In this document: positions 21,090 to 36,000 of the stretch, in pieces
Numbering within the stretch: position 1 is the first letter of the stretch
Layout: each line of letters starts with the position of its first letter
Assembly (NCBI GenBank): GCA_029255685.2
Contig: CM055320.2
Location: forward strand, 15,147,111-15,211,110
Direction of reading: 5' to 3'
Length of the DNA: 64,000 nucleotides
Source: Silene conica
Taxonomy: Eukaryota; Streptophyta; Magnoliopsida; Caryophyllales; Caryophyllaceae
The notes under the pieces: generated by a model
What the model was told of the DNA's origin: nothing
Seen by the model: the letters and a program-made list of their open reading frames with translations, nothing else
Databases searched by the model: none
Made by a program: the position numbers and the translations under genes

Positions 21090-24000
21090 ATGATGGAAGA
21101 AGGAAAGAGGATGAAGAAACTGCACGCAGCATGTATACCATTTCCAGCACAAGGACACATAACCCCAATGCTACAATTAGCCAAGGTGCTGAACTCGAAA
21201 GGCTTCCAGATTACCTTCTTCAACTCGGAGCATAACCAGGAGTGTTTACTCCATTCTCAGGGTCTCAATTCACTTGATGGTTCACCGTCCTTTCGGTTTG
21301 ATACCTTTCCGGATGGACTTCCAGCTTCAGACACCACTCCCAACCAACCTCGCTCTGGTGAATCTCTTGTTCGTTCCTTAGAGCGAAACTCAGCCTTAAT
21401 CTTCCAAAAAATCCTCCTTAAATTGATTGAACCTAAACAATCATCGGAAGTGCCTCCTGTCAGCATTATCATATCCGATGCCTTTCTTTCTTTTCCTCTC
21501 AATACTGCCCGGGAGTTTATCCACTGTCCGATTGTCTTGTTTACGGCTTCTAGCCCCTCTTGTTTTTTGGCCTACTCCCAACTTCACAACCTTCTCCACA
21601 CTGGCGTTCTGCCTTTTAAAGGTCAGTTTTTGGTTTCTCATGTTTAATTTTAAATTGCTCAAATTGCTGTCGTACGATTACGAGACTGAAATCATATTGT
21701 GGATGAAAATTCACAAAGAACACTAAACTTTGGAATCTGAATTTACATTGTGTCAGATTATTATTATTCAAAATATTCGTCTTAATTCATCCTTGGGTTT
21801 CTTCTATTACTGCTAACACCTCTTATATATTCCTATCTTGTGAAATTTGCTAAATGGGGATGGGCGGATGGCGATGTATAATCTTAGGTACGGAGTATTA
21901 TAAGAGGTGATTCAACTTGATAAGATTCATCAACAAAAGGGTTAATAACTTGTTCAGATATGAAGAAAAACACAAATTCTTATTTGCAACGGCACTATCC
22001 GTCGCAAGCTTGTGACGGATACCGTTTTCTCTCACAAAATACCCACTATTTCTCTCTCTCCAACATTATTCCTGTGGTTCCCTTTCTCCACTACTCATTT
22101 TGTATCCATTTTATCTCACAAAGTATCCGTCACAAATGGTGACCCGTCGCAAGCAAGACTTACTGGAAGAAAAATAGCACTTGACTTCTCTACATTTCGT
22201 AAATACTGTTTCCTCCATTCAAATTCATAGTGTATTTATGCTTTATACACAAATTTTAAGAGGATTAAAATATGATTGAGGGTAGGGCTGTACAATGGGT
22301 TGGTCCGGTTTTGTTCGGGACGGGCCAAAGATGGGCCGGGCTGAAGAAAGTCAGCCCTGGCACGACCCTAAAATAATTTAGGACTGGGCTTGGCCTGCCC
22401 GGGTCAAAAAAAGTCAGCCCTGGCTCAGCCCTGTAGGGCTCCTAGTTGTGTTTGTGGGCTGTATTTGTGTTAGTTGTGTTAGTTTTATTAGTGGCTGGGT
22501 CGGACTGGGCTGGGCTGCATGTAACACCCCCATTTACCTAGGAGCCTGAACTAGGACTTCCAGGGTAAATAAGACTGTTACCATCCTGGTTAGACCAGGG
22601 TAGTAGATATACATAGTGAAAGAAACACAGAACTTTAAAATAAATAGTTAAACTGAAACTATTACATGACTTAGTCCAACCTTCCAAAAATACTGAAATA
22701 AAACCAATGTTCAACTATGAAAACAAGACTAAGTGATCTAGGTAACTAGGTAGGTCTAGCCCATGTCTCTCTTCCATGCCCGGTCCTAGTCCCGCTGTCT
22801 CTGACCTGAAAGATCTACTCCCCATTCCGGATCATCGTAGGTGAACACGAATACACTGTCAACCTCGCGGTTGAGTAGGATAACACAATAATAATGCAAA
22901 CAAACAGTATATGCAAATGATTATGTCATGCTCGAGCTCATCCTCATTCTCATTCTCATTCTCAAACCCGTGTCTCCCAGCCATACCGAACCTCCCGGCA
23001 GACTATACTCGGCCGTCGCCGAACACCAGCATACCAGCTGAGGTCACCAGGTCTAGCACTGCAGAGCTAGCCTGGGCCCAATAATATCTCATCACCATCT
23101 CAACCTGTAACTGTACTCATGCCATGCTTATGAATGCAAAACATGAACTAACACTGTATATGCATCTCATAGATAAAATACTTGCATCCATAGCATCCAA
23201 ATTCACATACAACCATAACACAATACAAAGGTAGTTCCAGTGTAACCTACCTGAAAATTGCAGTCTGTAAAAGAAATCACCGTCTAGAAATACTCCACCT
23301 CGAACTCCGTTCCTATAAATTATTATTCGTATCAATTCCTACTCAACAAATGCTACCAAGTTACTTTATCATGTTCTTACTTGATTTATTCATATCAAGT
23401 TATAAATATATCCTTATATAAGCATGCCATAACATACAACTCTCACTAAACATGTTCCACTTACTATTTTTAGACTTACTAAAAATAGACTTACTATAAA
23501 TGGCATGTCCGATAACATTTTCTAACACTATTACTAATTAAATAGTTGAAAAGAAAGCCATACATACCTATCATTTTTCTTTAGCAAACTTAACCCAACA
23601 TGAATTATAAAACACCATTCATATTAGTTATTAAACTAATTATTACAATCATTAACTTAATAAGAATAAGCATTATATATATATATATATATTAGTACTA
23701 CACTTGTTAATATGGTAAGAATATTATCATTAAGATCTTCTAACAACATGCCAAGAAAACGTAACCCAAAGAAGGAAACCCTTCGCAACCTACACAACCC
23801 CGAAACAAAACAGCCTCGCAAAACTCTTTCGAAAAACAAACGCAGCAGCAACCCTTGGACACTACCACTTTCACGCTCAACCACCGTGTCAAAACCCGCT
23901 GTTAACCCCAACCACGGCCACCACTTTCACCCCTGGCACCACCAGACTCGCCACTGAGTCGTGGTGGTTCCAGTGGTGAGTATAATCGTCTCTGCCACCG

Positions 24001-27000
24001 AGTCTAAAACACGTGCTCACTGAAACCAACCCAGAAAAAATACGACAGACCCTCTGACCCGAGTTCTCTGACCACCCCTATTCGCCTCCGTGAGACACCA
24101 CGACCAAGCACTACTACCACCCCACGACTCCATATACTACGACCGTGTTACCAACTCCAACACCCAGAACATACAACAATGGAAAAAGGGTTCGAATACA
24201 TGTTCAAAAAGACCCATACGCAGACTCTGTTCTGAAGAATACAACGAAAATAAAAATCATTCCCTGCCCAGAACGAAACCCGCTATATTAAGATCGTGAT
24301 TATAAAAGATGTATTGATGATGGTTGAAACATATAATATACATAACACAGATCATAAAAACACCAAAACACGAGATGATGAGCGTGTGATAAAACTACAA
24401 CCGAGATCAGAACTTGACATGCTTAACACGAAAGCAATGAATTAACGTTACAGGTGTTTGCTCATACCTGTTTGCCCTTGTCAAAGATCACGCTACAACC
24501 CTTAAACCACCGTGATAATCGTCCCTTTGTAACCCTAGCAGTGGCGGCAGATGATGGTGAGTGTTGGTGAGTGTTGATTAGGTTAGGATAGTCTTGATTT
24601 GTGTGTTATAAGTAGGGCGGCTGAAAGAGGGGTTCAAAACTGTTTTCTTTTGGTTTAAGAAAACGTGTATGGGCTAGGGTTTGGGCACACAATCCTAGGC
24701 CCAACGACTAAGCTACCCGTGTACTCTTTGACCCAACACGCACTCCAATACCCACACGACATGACCAAGTACGGGTTTGCTAAAATAAATACTCATACCA
24801 CTCCAAAAACAACACGTAAAACTCCTTGTCCACTATATTATATCGCTTTTATAAAAAACCCTCGACATCGAAAACCACTAAAGTTAACATAAATAAATAA
24901 ATAAAACGTAATTAAATACGGGGTATTACAGTCTTCCCCCCTTAAAATGAACTTCGCCCCGAAGTTCACTATCCCAAGGTCAACACAACTGGTCACTAAG
25001 GCAGGTAACGAACACAGAAGTGACATCATAACACATTATAAGACTACTAAAAGTACTTTAAAACACGAATTGTCACATTCTACCCTCCTAAAAAAAAGGT
25101 TACGTCCTCGTAACATACCTCAAGTAAACAACTCCGGATATTTTTCCCGCATAGAAACCTCAGTCTCCCAAGTAGCCTCCTCGACATTATGATTAGTCCA
25201 TAAGACTTTGACAAGCGCAGTCTCCCCATTTCTGGTCTTCCGCACCTTACTGTCTAGTATTTCCTTGGGTCTCTCCTCGTAGGTCAACTGCTCATCGACC
25301 TCGATGACCTCATGGTCGAGAATATGCGAAGGATCACTGATATATCTTCTCAGCTAGGATACATGAAACACATTATGCACTCTGGCTAAAGCTGGAGGTA
25401 GAGCTAATCGATATGCTACCTCACCAACTCGCTCCAAAATCTCGAATGGCCCGATGAACTTCTGACTCAACTTGCCCCTCTTGCCAAACCTCATTACTCC
25501 TCTCATGGGCGAAACTTTCAGTAAAACTTTCTCTCCCGCCTCGAATGTGATGTCACTCCTCTTCAGATCGGCATAACTTTTCTGTCTATCCTGAGCGGCT
25601 CTCATCTTCTGACGAATCACCTGGACCTGTGCTATCATCTCCTGAATCATTTCAGGTCCCAACGTCACTACATCGGCTCTATCATCCCAACAAACTGGAC
25701 TCCTGCACTTCCTCCCATACAGTGCCTCAAAAGGAGCCATCCCAATGCTAGTATGATAACTATTGTTATAAGAAAACTCTATCAGATCAAGTCTGTCCTC
25801 CCAAGATCCTCCAAACTCTAGCACACAAGCCCGCAGCATATCCTCCAGTGTCTGGATAGTCCTCTCAGTCTGACCATCAGTTGCTGGATGGAAAGCAGTA
25901 CTCATCTTCAAAGTAGTTCCCATCAATGTCTGTAACTCTTGCCAGAACTTTGAAATGAATCTCGAATCACGATCAGAAACAATGTCCTTAGGGACACCAT
26001 GAAGCTTCACCACATGCTTAACGTAAGCCTTGGCTAATTCAGCTTTACTCCAAGTCTCCTTCATCGGTATGAAATGGGCTGCCTTAGTCAACCTGTCAAC
26101 GATTACCCAAATCATGTCATTCCCTCTCGAAGTCCTTGGCAAGCGTACAATGAAATCCATCGATATGCTTTCCCACTTCCACTCAGGTACATCAAGGGGT
26201 TGTAACTTCCCTTGTGGCCTCTTATGTTCTCCCTTCACTCTTTGACATACCAAACACCTAGAGACAAACTCAGCCACCTCCTGCTTCATTTTTGGCCACC
26301 AAAATGCTTTCTTCAGGTCTTTGTACAACTTATCCCCTCCAGGATGAACGGAATAAGGTGTAGAATGAGCTTCGACCAGAATCTTTCTCTTCAATTCCTC
26401 ATCATCAGGTACACACCATCTGCCATCAAATCTCAAGCTATCATCACTGTAAAGCTCGAACTTAGAATATGGCTCGTCATTACTAGCTTTGTTCACTGCC
26501 TCACGCCATTTCTGAATTCTAGGATCACTCTTCTGTCTTTCTCGAATCTCAGCATATAACTCAGGCTCGATCGTCAAATCCCCCATGGTCTCACCTTTCC
26601 TTATCACTGCGATTCCCATCTGCCCCAACTCACGATACATACTCAATCTGGACATAGCTGTGCACAGAGCGTGAACAGACTTCCTACTCAATGCATCAGC
26701 CACGACATTAGCCTTTCCTTCCTTGTACAAAATCTCCATATCATAGTCCCCAATGAGCTCTATCCACCTCCTCTGACGCATATTCAGCTCTTTCTGAGTA
26801 TAAATATATTTCAAACTCTTGTGATCGGAATACACCTTAAATGTAGCTCCATAAAGATAATGTCGCCACAACTTAAGTGCAAAAACTACTGCTCCAAGCT
26901 CCAGGTCATGCGTCGGATAATTCTCCTCATAAGGCTTCAGCTGCCTAGAAGCATAAGCAATTACTCTCCCGTTCTGCATCAACAGACATCCCAATCCCTT

Positions 27001-30000
27001 CTTAGAAGCATCAGTGTACACTTCAAAATTCTCACTTCCCTCTGGCAAGGCAAGGATAGGAGCTGTGGTGAGACGCTCTTTCAGGTCTAGAAAGGCCTTC
27101 TCACAGCTCTCATCCCAGACGAATCTGTTCTCTTTCCGCATCAACGAAGTCATTGGTTTGGCTATCTTTGAAAAGTCTTTCACGAACCTCCTGTAGTAAC
27201 CAGCCAATCCCAAGAAACTACGAATATCGGCTACATTCCTCGGTCGCTCCCATTTTGATACGGCTTCAATCTTGCTAGGGTCGACAGACACACCCTCCTT
27301 AGACACCACATGACCCAGAAAAGCAACCTTCTCGAGCCAAAATTCGCACTTACTCAACTTGGCATACAATTGATGATCCCTCAAAGTCTGTAGTACCAAG
27401 CTCAAATGCTTAGCATGCTCTTCTTTATTCTTCGAATACACCAAAATGTCATCAATAAACACCACCACGTACAAACTGGTCTAGGTAAGGACTAAACACT
27501 CTGTTCATTAAATCCATGAAAACAGCAGGTGCATTAGTCAAACCAAACGGCATCACTACGAATTCATAATGCCCATACCTCGACCTGAATGCAGTCTTGT
27601 GAATATCTGCATCTTTGATTCGCAGCTGATGATACCCTGACCTCAAATCGATCTTGGAAAACACACCAGCCCCACTTAACTGGTCAAATAGATCATCGAT
27701 GCGAGGTAAAGGATATCGATTCTTGATCGTCACATTGTTAAGCTCCCTATAGTCCACGCATAGTCTCATTGTTCCATCCTTCTTCTTTACGAACAACACT
27801 GGTGCGCCCCACGGGGACACACTTGGTCTTACGTACCCCTTGCTTGCTAACTCATCCAGCTGCTTTCTCAACTCTTCCAATTCCTTAGGTCCCATGCGAT
27901 AAGGTGCTTTAGAAATTGGCTCAGCCCCAGGTTTCAGATCAATGCCAAAATCCAAGTCCCTCTTTGGCGGTAACCCAGGAATTTCTTCGGGAAACACGTC
28001 TTCAAAATCTCTTACAACATCGATCTCCCGAGCTTGGGGTTTCTCTGCAGTAAGATCTCTCACATGGCACAACAGCATCTCATCACCCCTCTTCAGACAA
28101 GTCTTCAGCGCATTGATGGTTATCAGCTTCAGTTTAGGCTTTACAGAATATCCCTTGTAAGATACCCTCACTCCTTTGGGTCCCCTCAAAGTGATCTTCC
28201 CTTGATAGCAGTCAATGTAGGCTTTATACTTTTTCAGCCAATCCATACCCAATATCACCTCAAAACCACCCAAAGGAAACTCGATCAAGTTCGATTCAAA
28301 ACTTACATCTCCTACTTGGATCATTACATTGGTGTAAACCCTATTACAAGCTATGGACTCCCCAGACGGTATGGTTACAGAATCAGCTATACTACTATAT
28401 ACATCAAGTCCTAAAACCTTAGCATGCTCTACAGATATGAATGAATGCGATGCACCAGAATCAAATAAAACGAAAGTAGGAAAAGAATGCACTAGAAATG
28501 TACCAGTGACTACATGAGCATCCTCCTCTGCAGCCTCTTTGCCCATCATAAACAGGGTCCCACTTTTCTTCACCCCACTCTGGTTCACAGATCCCGCACC
28601 GCTCTGGTTACTAGCTTCTGCCAAAGTCTTCTGGAAGTTACCATTGCCACCACCCTGTCTTCCTTGGTAGCGGTTCTGGTCGTTGTAATTGTTGTAGTTC
28701 CGCTGATAGTTGTTCCCTCCAGATCGGTTATTCCCAGAATAACTCGCACTCGGTGTTCTGAATCCTCCACTTTGGTTTCCCCGCTGATAACTGCTCCCAG
28801 CACTCTGGGTACCTGACCAACACTCTATCTTTTTGTGTCCAGCTTTCCCACACTTGAAACATGTAGGAACTCCACCACCAAATCCAGACATAGCTCGGTT
28901 ACCCCCACGATTGTTGTTGTTCCCTTGAGCACTATTCGAGAAGAAAGAACGATACTGATTATTCGGCTTCTTAGTCCCTGAGCTTTCGGCTCCGGATTCC
29001 GCTTTCCTCTTATCACCCTTAGTCTTCTCCTCCTCTTTAATCTGGTCAGCTAGCCTTTCTGCCTGGCCAGCCCTCTCATATATATCTTCTACAGTGGTGG
29101 GCTTAGTGGCCAGCATACTCCTCTTGATAGTGAGAGTCAGCCCTTTCTCAAACCTGGCTGCTAACATCTCCTGAGTGTAGCCTAAGTCAGCTACATTTTC
29201 TGCCAACTGCAAGAACTTAGTGTGATATTCCTCCACAGTCATCCCTTCGGCCATTTGGAATGAATCGAACTCTGCTCGCAGCTTCCCTTTCACATGTTCC
29301 GGCACAAACTTAGAGGATAAAATCCCCTTGAACTCCTCCCAGCGTACATACTCTAACCCGATTTCCTCTGCAGCTGCTTTGATTTCTTCTTTATTGTTAT
29401 TCCACCATAACCTAGCCGTACCCTTCAGATAGAATACAGCTTGGTCCACCTTCATCGATTCTGGTACAGATAGTAGTTCGAAGATACTCTCGAACTCTCG
29501 GCACCACTCAGCAAGTAAACTCGGTGCTCCCTCCCCATCGTACTTGGTAGGGTTATGCCTAGAAATATTATTACTCATTTTAATGGCGTCAGACTGAGTG
29601 TTTGCCCCAATCTTAGCTAGGAGTGCAGCGTTGATAGCTACTAGGCGATCATACTCCTCTTATGACACATTAGCAGTGTTGGGTTCTCTTCTGGGAGGCA
29701 TTTTGCTACACAAGTGACAAAATTTTATGAGCATCCTAGGTCAATTCCTATTCTGACTTGGTCGTACTGGCATACATACTTAGCATGTAACTTTTCCATA
29801 CGGTTAAATCCTTATTAAAGGTCTACCTAAAGGCTTAGGGATCACATAACCACATGCATATACAATTCTCACTTATAGACATCATTAAGTTATAACTCAT
29901 GTTCTCAATGCTTGAAAATAACACATATACATGCCAACCATCATGTTATATCACTTTCATGCCTTATAGTATACATGTATATACTCATCCATTTTTCACA

Positions 30001-33000
30001 TCATAACTTACCTCATTCCTTGGCGCTGAAAGGTTAGTACAACATACATATATTATATATCTACCTTGGGTCCTTCCATACTACCCACACTCTTCCACTC
30101 TCAAGGTAAACAGGTTAGACTGAAAGGGCCAGTGGCTTGGTTTGAGGGGGCCCCTAACTCATCCCAATCCTATGGGGCTCCTAACAGTTACTAGCCTGGG
30201 GTTCATTTTATTTAGACACTCCTATGTTCATTATTTTCATTTTTGTTTAGGCCTGAGGATCGTTCGCTCTGATACCACTTTGTAACACCCCCATTTACCT
30301 AGGAGCCTGAACTAGGACTTCCAGGGTAAATAAGACTGTTACCATCCTGGTTAGACCAGGGTAGTAGATATACATAGTGAAAGAAACACAGAACTTTAAA
30401 ATAAATAGTTAAACTGAAACTATTACATGACTTAGTCCAACCTTCCAAAAATACTGAAATAAAACCAATGTTCAACTATGAAAACAAGACTAAGTGATCT
30501 AGGTAACTAGGTAGGTCTAGCCCATGTCTCTCTTCCATGCCCGGTCCTAGTCCCGCTGTCTCTGACCTGAAAGATCTACTCCCCATTCCGGATCATCGTA
30601 GGTGAACACGAATACACTGTCAACCTCGCGGTTGAGTAGGATAACACAATAATAATGCAAACAAACAGTATATGCAAATGATTATGTCATGCTCGAGCTC
30701 ATCCTCATTCTCATTCTCATTCTCAAACCCGTGTCTCCCAGCCATACCGAACCTCCCGGCAGACTATACTCGGCCGTCGCCGAACACCAGCATACCAGCT
30801 GAGGTCACCAGGTCTAGCACTGCAGAGCTAGCCTGGGCCCAATAATATCTCATCACCATCTCAACCTGTAACTGTACTCATGCCATGCTTATGAATGCAA
30901 AACATGAACTAACACTGTATATGCATCTCATAGATAAAATACTTGCATCCATAGCATCCAAATTCACATACAACCATAACACAATACAAAGGTAGTTCCA
31001 GTGTAACCTACCTGAAAATTGCAGTCTGTAAAAGAAATCACCGTCTAGAAATACTCCACCTCGAACTCCGTTCCTATAAATTATTATTCGTATCAATTCC
31101 TACTCAACAAATGCTACCAAGTTACTTTATCATGTTCTTACTTGATTTATTCATATCAAGTTATAAATATATCCTTATATAAGCATGCCATAACATACAA
31201 CTCTCACTAAACATGTTCCACTTACTATTTTTAGACTTACTAAAAATAGACTTACTATAAATGGCATGTCCGATAACATTTTCTAACACTATTACTAATT
31301 AAATAGTTGAAAAGAAAGCCATACATACCTATCATTTTTCTTTAGCAAACTTAACCCAACATGAATTATAAAACACCATTCATATTAGTAGGGGTGAGCA
31401 AAACTCGGTCCAGACCGGAAAAATGGACCGAACCGGACCGTTCGGTCCAGACCGAACCCGGACCGGTTGAGTTTCGGTCCGGTCCTAGGTCCAACAATTT
31501 ATGTTGTTCGGGTTTCGGTCCGATCCGGTCCAAAACCGAAAATTTTCGGTCCAGACCGATAGGACCGAATTGAGTCAAATTTGTGATTATTGAACTTTTG
31601 ACTTCTGAATTCTAAAGTTGCTTAATGTGTTATTTTGGCTAGTTATTACTTATGCATTCTTCTGCGTGATGTGGAAAGTAGTACAAATTAGAGTATACGT
31701 TTTTATTCAAGACTTTTATTGTTAGTTAAATAAGAAAATTTGATCAAATGGGATATCGGTCCAAATGGTCCGGTCTCGGGTTGGTCCGGTTTTTTCCGGT
31801 CCGGTCCGGTCCAGGACCGGTTCCTTATAGGTCCGGTCTTCGGTCCCCAATTTAGTGAAATTCGGTTTCGGGTTCGGTCCGGTTCGGTCCGGTCCGGTCC
31901 GGTTCTGGACCTATGCTCAGCCCTACATATTAGTTATTAAACTAATTATTACAATCATTAACTTAATAAGAATAAGCATTATATATATATATATATTAGT
32001 ACTACACTTGTTAATATGGTAAGAATATTATCATTAAGATCTTCTAACAACATGCCAAGAAAACGTAACCCAAAGAAGGAAACCCTTCGCAACCTACACA
32101 ACCCCGAAACAAAACAGCCTCGCAAAACTCTTTCGAAAAACAAACGCAGCAGCAACCCTTGGACACTACCACTTTCACGCTCAACCACCGTGTCAAAACC
32201 CGCTGTTAACCCCAACCACGGCCACCACTTTCACCCCTGGCACCACCAGACTCGCCACTGAGTCGTGGTGGTTCCAGTGGTGAGTATAATCGTCTCTGCC
32301 ACCGAGTCTAAAACACGTGCTCACTGAAACCAACCCAGAAAAAATACGACAGACCCTCTGACCCGAGTTCTCTGACCACCCCTATTCGCCTCCGTGAGAC
32401 ACCACGACCAAGCACTACTACCACCCCACGACTCCATATACTACGACCGTGTTACCAACTCCAACACCCAGAACATACAACAATGGAAAAAGGGTTCGAA
32501 TACATGTTCAAAAAGACCCATACGCAGACTCTGTTCTGAAGAATACAACGAAAATAAAAATCATTCCCTGCCCAGAACGAAACCCGCTATATTAAGATCG
32601 TGATTATAAAAGATGTATTGATGATGGTTGAAACATATAATATACATAACACAGATCATAAAAACACCAAAACACGAGATGATGAGCGTGTGATAAAACT
32701 ACAACCGAGATCAGAACTTGACATGCTTAACACGAAAGCAATGAATTAACGTTACAGGTGTTTGCTCATACCTGTTTGCCCTTGTCAAAGATCACGCTAC
32801 AACCCTTAAACCACCGTGATAATCGTCCCTTTGTAACCCTAGCAGTGGCGGCAGATGATGGTGAGTGTTGGTGAGTGTTGATTAGGTTAGGATAGTCTTG
32901 ATTTGTGTGTTATAAGTAGGGCGGCTGAAAGAGGGGTTCAAAACTGTTTTCTTTTGGTTTAAGAAAACGTGTATGGGCTAGGGTTTGGGCACACAATCCT

Positions 33001-36000
33001 AGGCCCAACGACTAAGCTACCCGTGTACTCTTTGACCCAACACGCACTCCAATACCCACACGACATGACCAAGTACGGGTTTGCTAAAATAAATACTCAT
33101 ACCACTCCAAAAACAACACGTAAAACTCCTTGTCCACTATATTATATCGCTTTTATAAAAAAACCCTCGACATCGAAAACCACTAAAGTTAACATAAATA
33201 AATAAATAAAACGTAATTAAATACGGGGTATTACACTGCATTTCACACAGGGCTGCGGATAGGGCTGGGCTGACAAAATCCGGCCCTGACCCTGGCCCTA
33301 TTCGCTACCGGGCTGGGCTGGCCTAGCCCTAGCCCTGTGTGGGCTAGAAAAATTGGCCCACGTAACAGGGCTAGGCCGGGCCGGGCTGGGCCGCTACGTT
33401 GTCCAGCTCTAATTGAGAGTATAATGGGAAGTGTGTAGGTTGCTTCTTTTTTATTATTTGTTGTGGGTTAATGGTGGACCATTTGATGACATTTTGTGTA
33501 AATAATTGATGTTCATAAAGATATTTTAGTAATTTTTTTTGGCTGTATTAGAAAAGGCGTAGTTTGGATATGAATGAATTAAAATGGTATAATGTAGTTT
33601 GGATATGAATAGAGGAAGTATGAACAACTAAACAAGCTTTTCCCTAATAATAATAATATGTTTGAATTTGATGGTGGAAGGTTATGGGTGTGACTTGTGA
33701 GTGTGGATGGTGATGATGGTGAGGTGTGGGGATCGGTGGTGGTTATGGACGGTGGTGGTAGATCTAATAGTGGTTGGATGGCGTCATCGTTAATGTTGAT
33801 AGTGGGTGGTGGCTAGATGGAGTATGACTGTATGAGATTGGGTGGTTTATGGTGGAGGCATTTATCGCCGATCTGAATATATAATGGTGGCTGGGTGGCA
33901 CTATCTTTTTCCAAAAATTCTCATTTGTGACGGCGGTATCCGTCACAAGCTTGTGACGGATACCGTTTCCTCTCACAAAATAACCACTTTTTCTCTCTCT
34001 CTCTCTCCGACACTATTTATGTGTTCTCCTGTCTCCACTAACTCATTTTGTATCCATTTAATCTTACAAAATATCCGTCACAAATAGTGACCCGTCACAA
34101 CACTCACAAGCAAGACTTACTAATCTTTTTCTGGTTCTTTGTTCTTTTTTTTAGTAAGGATTTTTTTTTTTTGAAAAACTACCTTATATTTATTTATGAC
34201 CACTTCGTTATGTCAAAATGAGATAAAAGTGTAAGAATGTTAGCTATGGGTGTTAAACACGTGACCACACAAATAAAGCCTAAGTATCTGACCACTACAC
34301 CACTAAATATTTAACAATTTTTTATTGATACTAACTTGTAAACATTTCAGAACAAGGGGGTGCAGGTGAACCCCCTGCACCCACGCCAAAAACGCCACTG
34401 CAAGCAACCCCTTAATCTCACTTTAATTATCTTGATTCACTTTCATCCTCTCAAATAGAAGGTCACGACCTAGTTATCAACCTAATTATTTTTCACTCAT
34501 TTACTACGTTCTCTACCCCACCAAAACCCCACTCTTACTTTTTTATTTATTATTTATTAAATATTATAAATAAATAATTTTTGTAATTTCAATAAAATAA
34601 AAATTATTCCAATATGTTTAGTACATACGGCGAAAAAGATTATTAAATAACAATATTTAATTTTTTAAAAGTAAAAAGATGATTTTTTCGACAATAAATA
34701 AAAATTACTAAAAACATGATTTGACATATATTAACCTGCTTACATAAAAATAAAACAAACATTAAATATTAAGAAAATAAATGCATTTAAAATTGATTCC
34801 AGTTACGGAAGTTTTGCCAAATATGCTCAATGAAATCAATTTTTAGAGTGATAAGAGCATGTGCAATAGTAGTTTTTATTCGTGAGTCTGTCAATAAGAA
34901 CTTCAAAAATAAAGTTCTTCTATTGTGGATGATATTGGCTTTGTCAAAATAAGAGCTTGGTTCTTATTTAAGAACTAAGTTTTTTATTGGTTTCAATAAA
35001 TTAAATAATGAAATAGTGATGAGACAATTTAATAATGAGACCCTATTAAGAACAAAATAAAAGTTCTTCCATTGTAGGAAAAAGTACTAGCTTAAACTTA
35101 GGAAATAGTAAAAAATGATTTGGCATTGAAAGAACTTTATTTGAAGTTCTTTCATTGCACTTCTCTAAGGGTAACACGATCACGAATCTCGCATGATGTA
35201 ACCCAATAATATTGTGGCACATGAACCCAATAATATTGTGGCACATGTAAGGTCACCACTAAAGTCACCTCATTATTTCAAGGTCACAACTCACAAATTG
35301 ACATTTAAATCTTTAAGGTCACCAAGATTAGTACAGGATCACCAAAATTAGTGCAAGATCATTACGTGATTAACATGACACAATAAGATCGCGACCCGCT
35401 TTACTGACGACCTTTCTTAATTAAGGATGATCTAAATGAGGATGAAAGGAGTAACAACAAATTAACAAATTAAAGGTTGTTAATATTATTTTATGGCTCT
35501 ACGTCAGAGATTTTTAGTTATTCATTTACAAGTGATCTACTCATGATTTATTTATTAATGATTTTTTTGGATTTGTTGAAATCATCCTCCCAAGCTTCTT
35601 CATCCATCTAACCTACATCTCAATTCTCAAATATAGTGTTCGATAAAAAAAATTAATAAAGGTTGTGACAAATTGTTTTTAACGGTGGTGTTTGAAAAGA
35701 AGTTTTAAAAAGAAGTTTATTTCAGTTCGGCTAGGCTCGAGAGTTTAACGAGTCAAGTTGAGCAAAAATTGGCTCGACTCGGAAAGATCACAAGCGGCTC
35801 AAACTCCTATGCTTACGTACAATATTGCTCATATTTCATAAAAATATTTTATCATGATTATATTTTTGTATCACACATATCAAATGTCTCATTGATTTAA
35901 CAACTATTTTTACATATAAACCTTTGAGCCTTGTTAAAGAAAAGTATCGAAAGAAATAAAATGTAAAAGAAATACTTTATCTATTCTAAGATTTCCCCAA

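Larger units (their letters stand above)
22520..33235 (-). mobile_element. Young Ty3/gypsy element (Tekay/Del-like) inside the UGT2 intron
   Basis: Minus strand, antisense to the host gene. The 3' LTR is 22520-24930 (2,411 bp) and the 5' LTR is 30281-33235 (2,955 bp, containing a 537-bp MITE). Target duplication ctgca at 22515-22519 and 33236-33240. Primer site for tRNA-Met at 30266-30277; polypurine tract at about 24932-24945 (plus-strand gtcttcccccc side). Apart from the MITE, an AT-repeat and one A-run, I saw no LTR differences, so the insertion is very recent. Structurally complete, with about one or two coding breaks. Confidence 0.9.
22283..33411. mobile_element. hAT-type MITE split by a gypsy element
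   Basis: Left piece 22283-22519, right piece 33241-33411, about 408 bp together. Ends are tagggctgtacaa and its partner ttgtccagctcta. An 8-bp duplication, attgaggg at 22275-22282 and attgagag at 33412-33419 (one mismatch), fits hAT. The body is built of GGGCTGGGC/GGCCGGGC words that can fold back. The gypsy element sits inside with its own duplication ctgca. Confidence 0.8.

Noticed and set aside
23117-24299. Short open frames repeated at 30878-32603
   Set aside because: They are duplicates only because both lie in the LTRs of the same gypsy element.
26030-27196. Plus-strand open frames across the gypsy pol region
   Set aside because: Antisense shadows of the minus-strand polyprotein; the same holds for plus-strand frames at 46795-50751.
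31361-31940. Overlapping open frames on both strands in the GGTCCGG MITE (also 40216-40680)
   Set aside because: Low-complexity Arg/Pro/Gly/Ser-rich translations of the MITE's repeated words; the MITE boundaries explain the sequence.
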